Positions 12,994-13,087 of a stretch of 13,087 nt of DNA are shown piece after piece. The notes beneath the pieces were generated by a model. That model was not told where the DNA came from and did not search any database. It worked only from the letters and a program-made list of their open reading frames with translations. Position numbers and translations under genes: made by a program. Source of the stretch: Gammaproteobacteria bacterium (GTDB taxonomy: Bacteria > Pseudomonadota > Gammaproteobacteria > Steroidobacterales > Steroidobacteraceae); the NCBI GenBank assembly GCA_030038645.1, contig JASHSR010000132.1, positions 1-13,087 of the forward strand, read 5' to 3'. Each line of letters starts with the position of its first letter. The stretch's first letter is position 1.

Positions 12994-13087
12994 TCAGGGT
13001 GCCGGCTCGATCCTGAGGAGCGCGCCGTCGTCCTCGTCCGTCACCACATACAGCAAGCCGTCGTATCCCTGACGGACATCGCGCATG
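12994..13087 (-). CDS. PQQ-dependent soluble sugar dehydrogenase, C-terminal end (partial)
   Basis: The minus strand reads into the window from the right edge and ends at TGA (12996-12994) after 30 visible complete codons. The piece reads RDVRQGYDGLLYVVTDEDDG followed by ALLRIEPAP. This is the standard last blade and C-terminus of the soluble aldose sugar dehydrogenase family (sGDH/Asd/YliI, six-bladed PQQ propeller, periplasmic). The RDVRQG-DG-LY-TDE run is highly characteristic although short. The remainder lies outside the window. Together with the quinohemoprotein at 7254-9191 it indicates a PQQ-using organism. Confidence 0.75.
   Translation of the reverse strand, partial: MRDVRQGYDGLLYVVTDEDDGALLRIEPAP

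Noticed and set aside
1..13087. CRISPR arrays, tRNAs, insertion sequences, attachment sites
   Set aside because: No regularly spaced repeats, no cloverleaf-like sequence with a T-loop, no transposase reading frame and no paired terminal repeats were seen on reading through both strands.

Overview
The window is a GC-rich bacterial chromosome segment with no rRNA, tRNA, CRISPR array or complete insertion sequence that I could see. Gene content points to a Gram-negative bacterium with a periplasm. It includes Sec-exported NTF2/SnoaL-like proteins, a periplasmic quinohemoprotein, a GH3 glycosidase, FtsX-type permeases and an ECF sigma/anti-sigma pair. I would guess a free-living gammaproteobacterium (Steroidobacter/Nevskia/Xanthomonad-like), with Acidobacteriota as an alternative. 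The taxonomic guess is weak.

Left region (1-1020): on the minus strand, an N-terminal piece of an AbiEii/AbiGii-type nucleotidyltransferase runs off the left edge. Facing away from it is a GNAT acetyltransferase (223-702) with visibly lower G+C. A gene-free gap of about 320 bases follows. Next comes a secreted DUF8021-like protein (1021-1872). Two tandem MacB/FtsX-type ABC permeases follow (1959-3104 and 3113-4282), ending in a good terminator-like hairpin at 4295-4311. No ATPase or membrane-fusion partner is present.

Middle region (4347-11123, all plus strand): a GH3 beta-xylosidase-like enzyme, a secreted SnoaL-like protein that looks internally deleted, a cytochrome c/PQQ beta-propeller dehydrogenase of the polyvinyl-alcohol-dehydrogenase type, a TMEM175-family cation channel, and an SGNH/GDSL esterase with an intact catalytic set. 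The last four are closely spaced (81, 38 and 7 bases apart) and could be one transcription unit. GH3 plus SGNH esterase suggests plant polysaccharide side-chain trimming. The quinohemoprotein suggests periplasmic alcohol oxidation feeding electrons to the respiratory chain.

Right region (11247-13087, all minus strand): a tight three-gene regulatory cassette, transcribed right to left. It encodes a small three-helix membrane protein, an ECF sigma factor with a GTG start, and a membrane anti-sigma factor translationally coupled through an ATGA overlap. Upstream of it lie a VOC/glyoxalase-fold protein and the last 30 residues of a PQQ-dependent soluble sugar dehydrogenase that continues off the right edge. 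A hairpin separates those two.

I did not find a clearly new defence or mobile system. The points most worth a second look are the in-frame core deletion of the SnoaL-like protein with its SD-sequestering hairpin and two possible starts, the permease pair without an ATPase, the small membrane protein leading the sigma cassette, and the unusual dehydrogenase-channel-esterase gene string.
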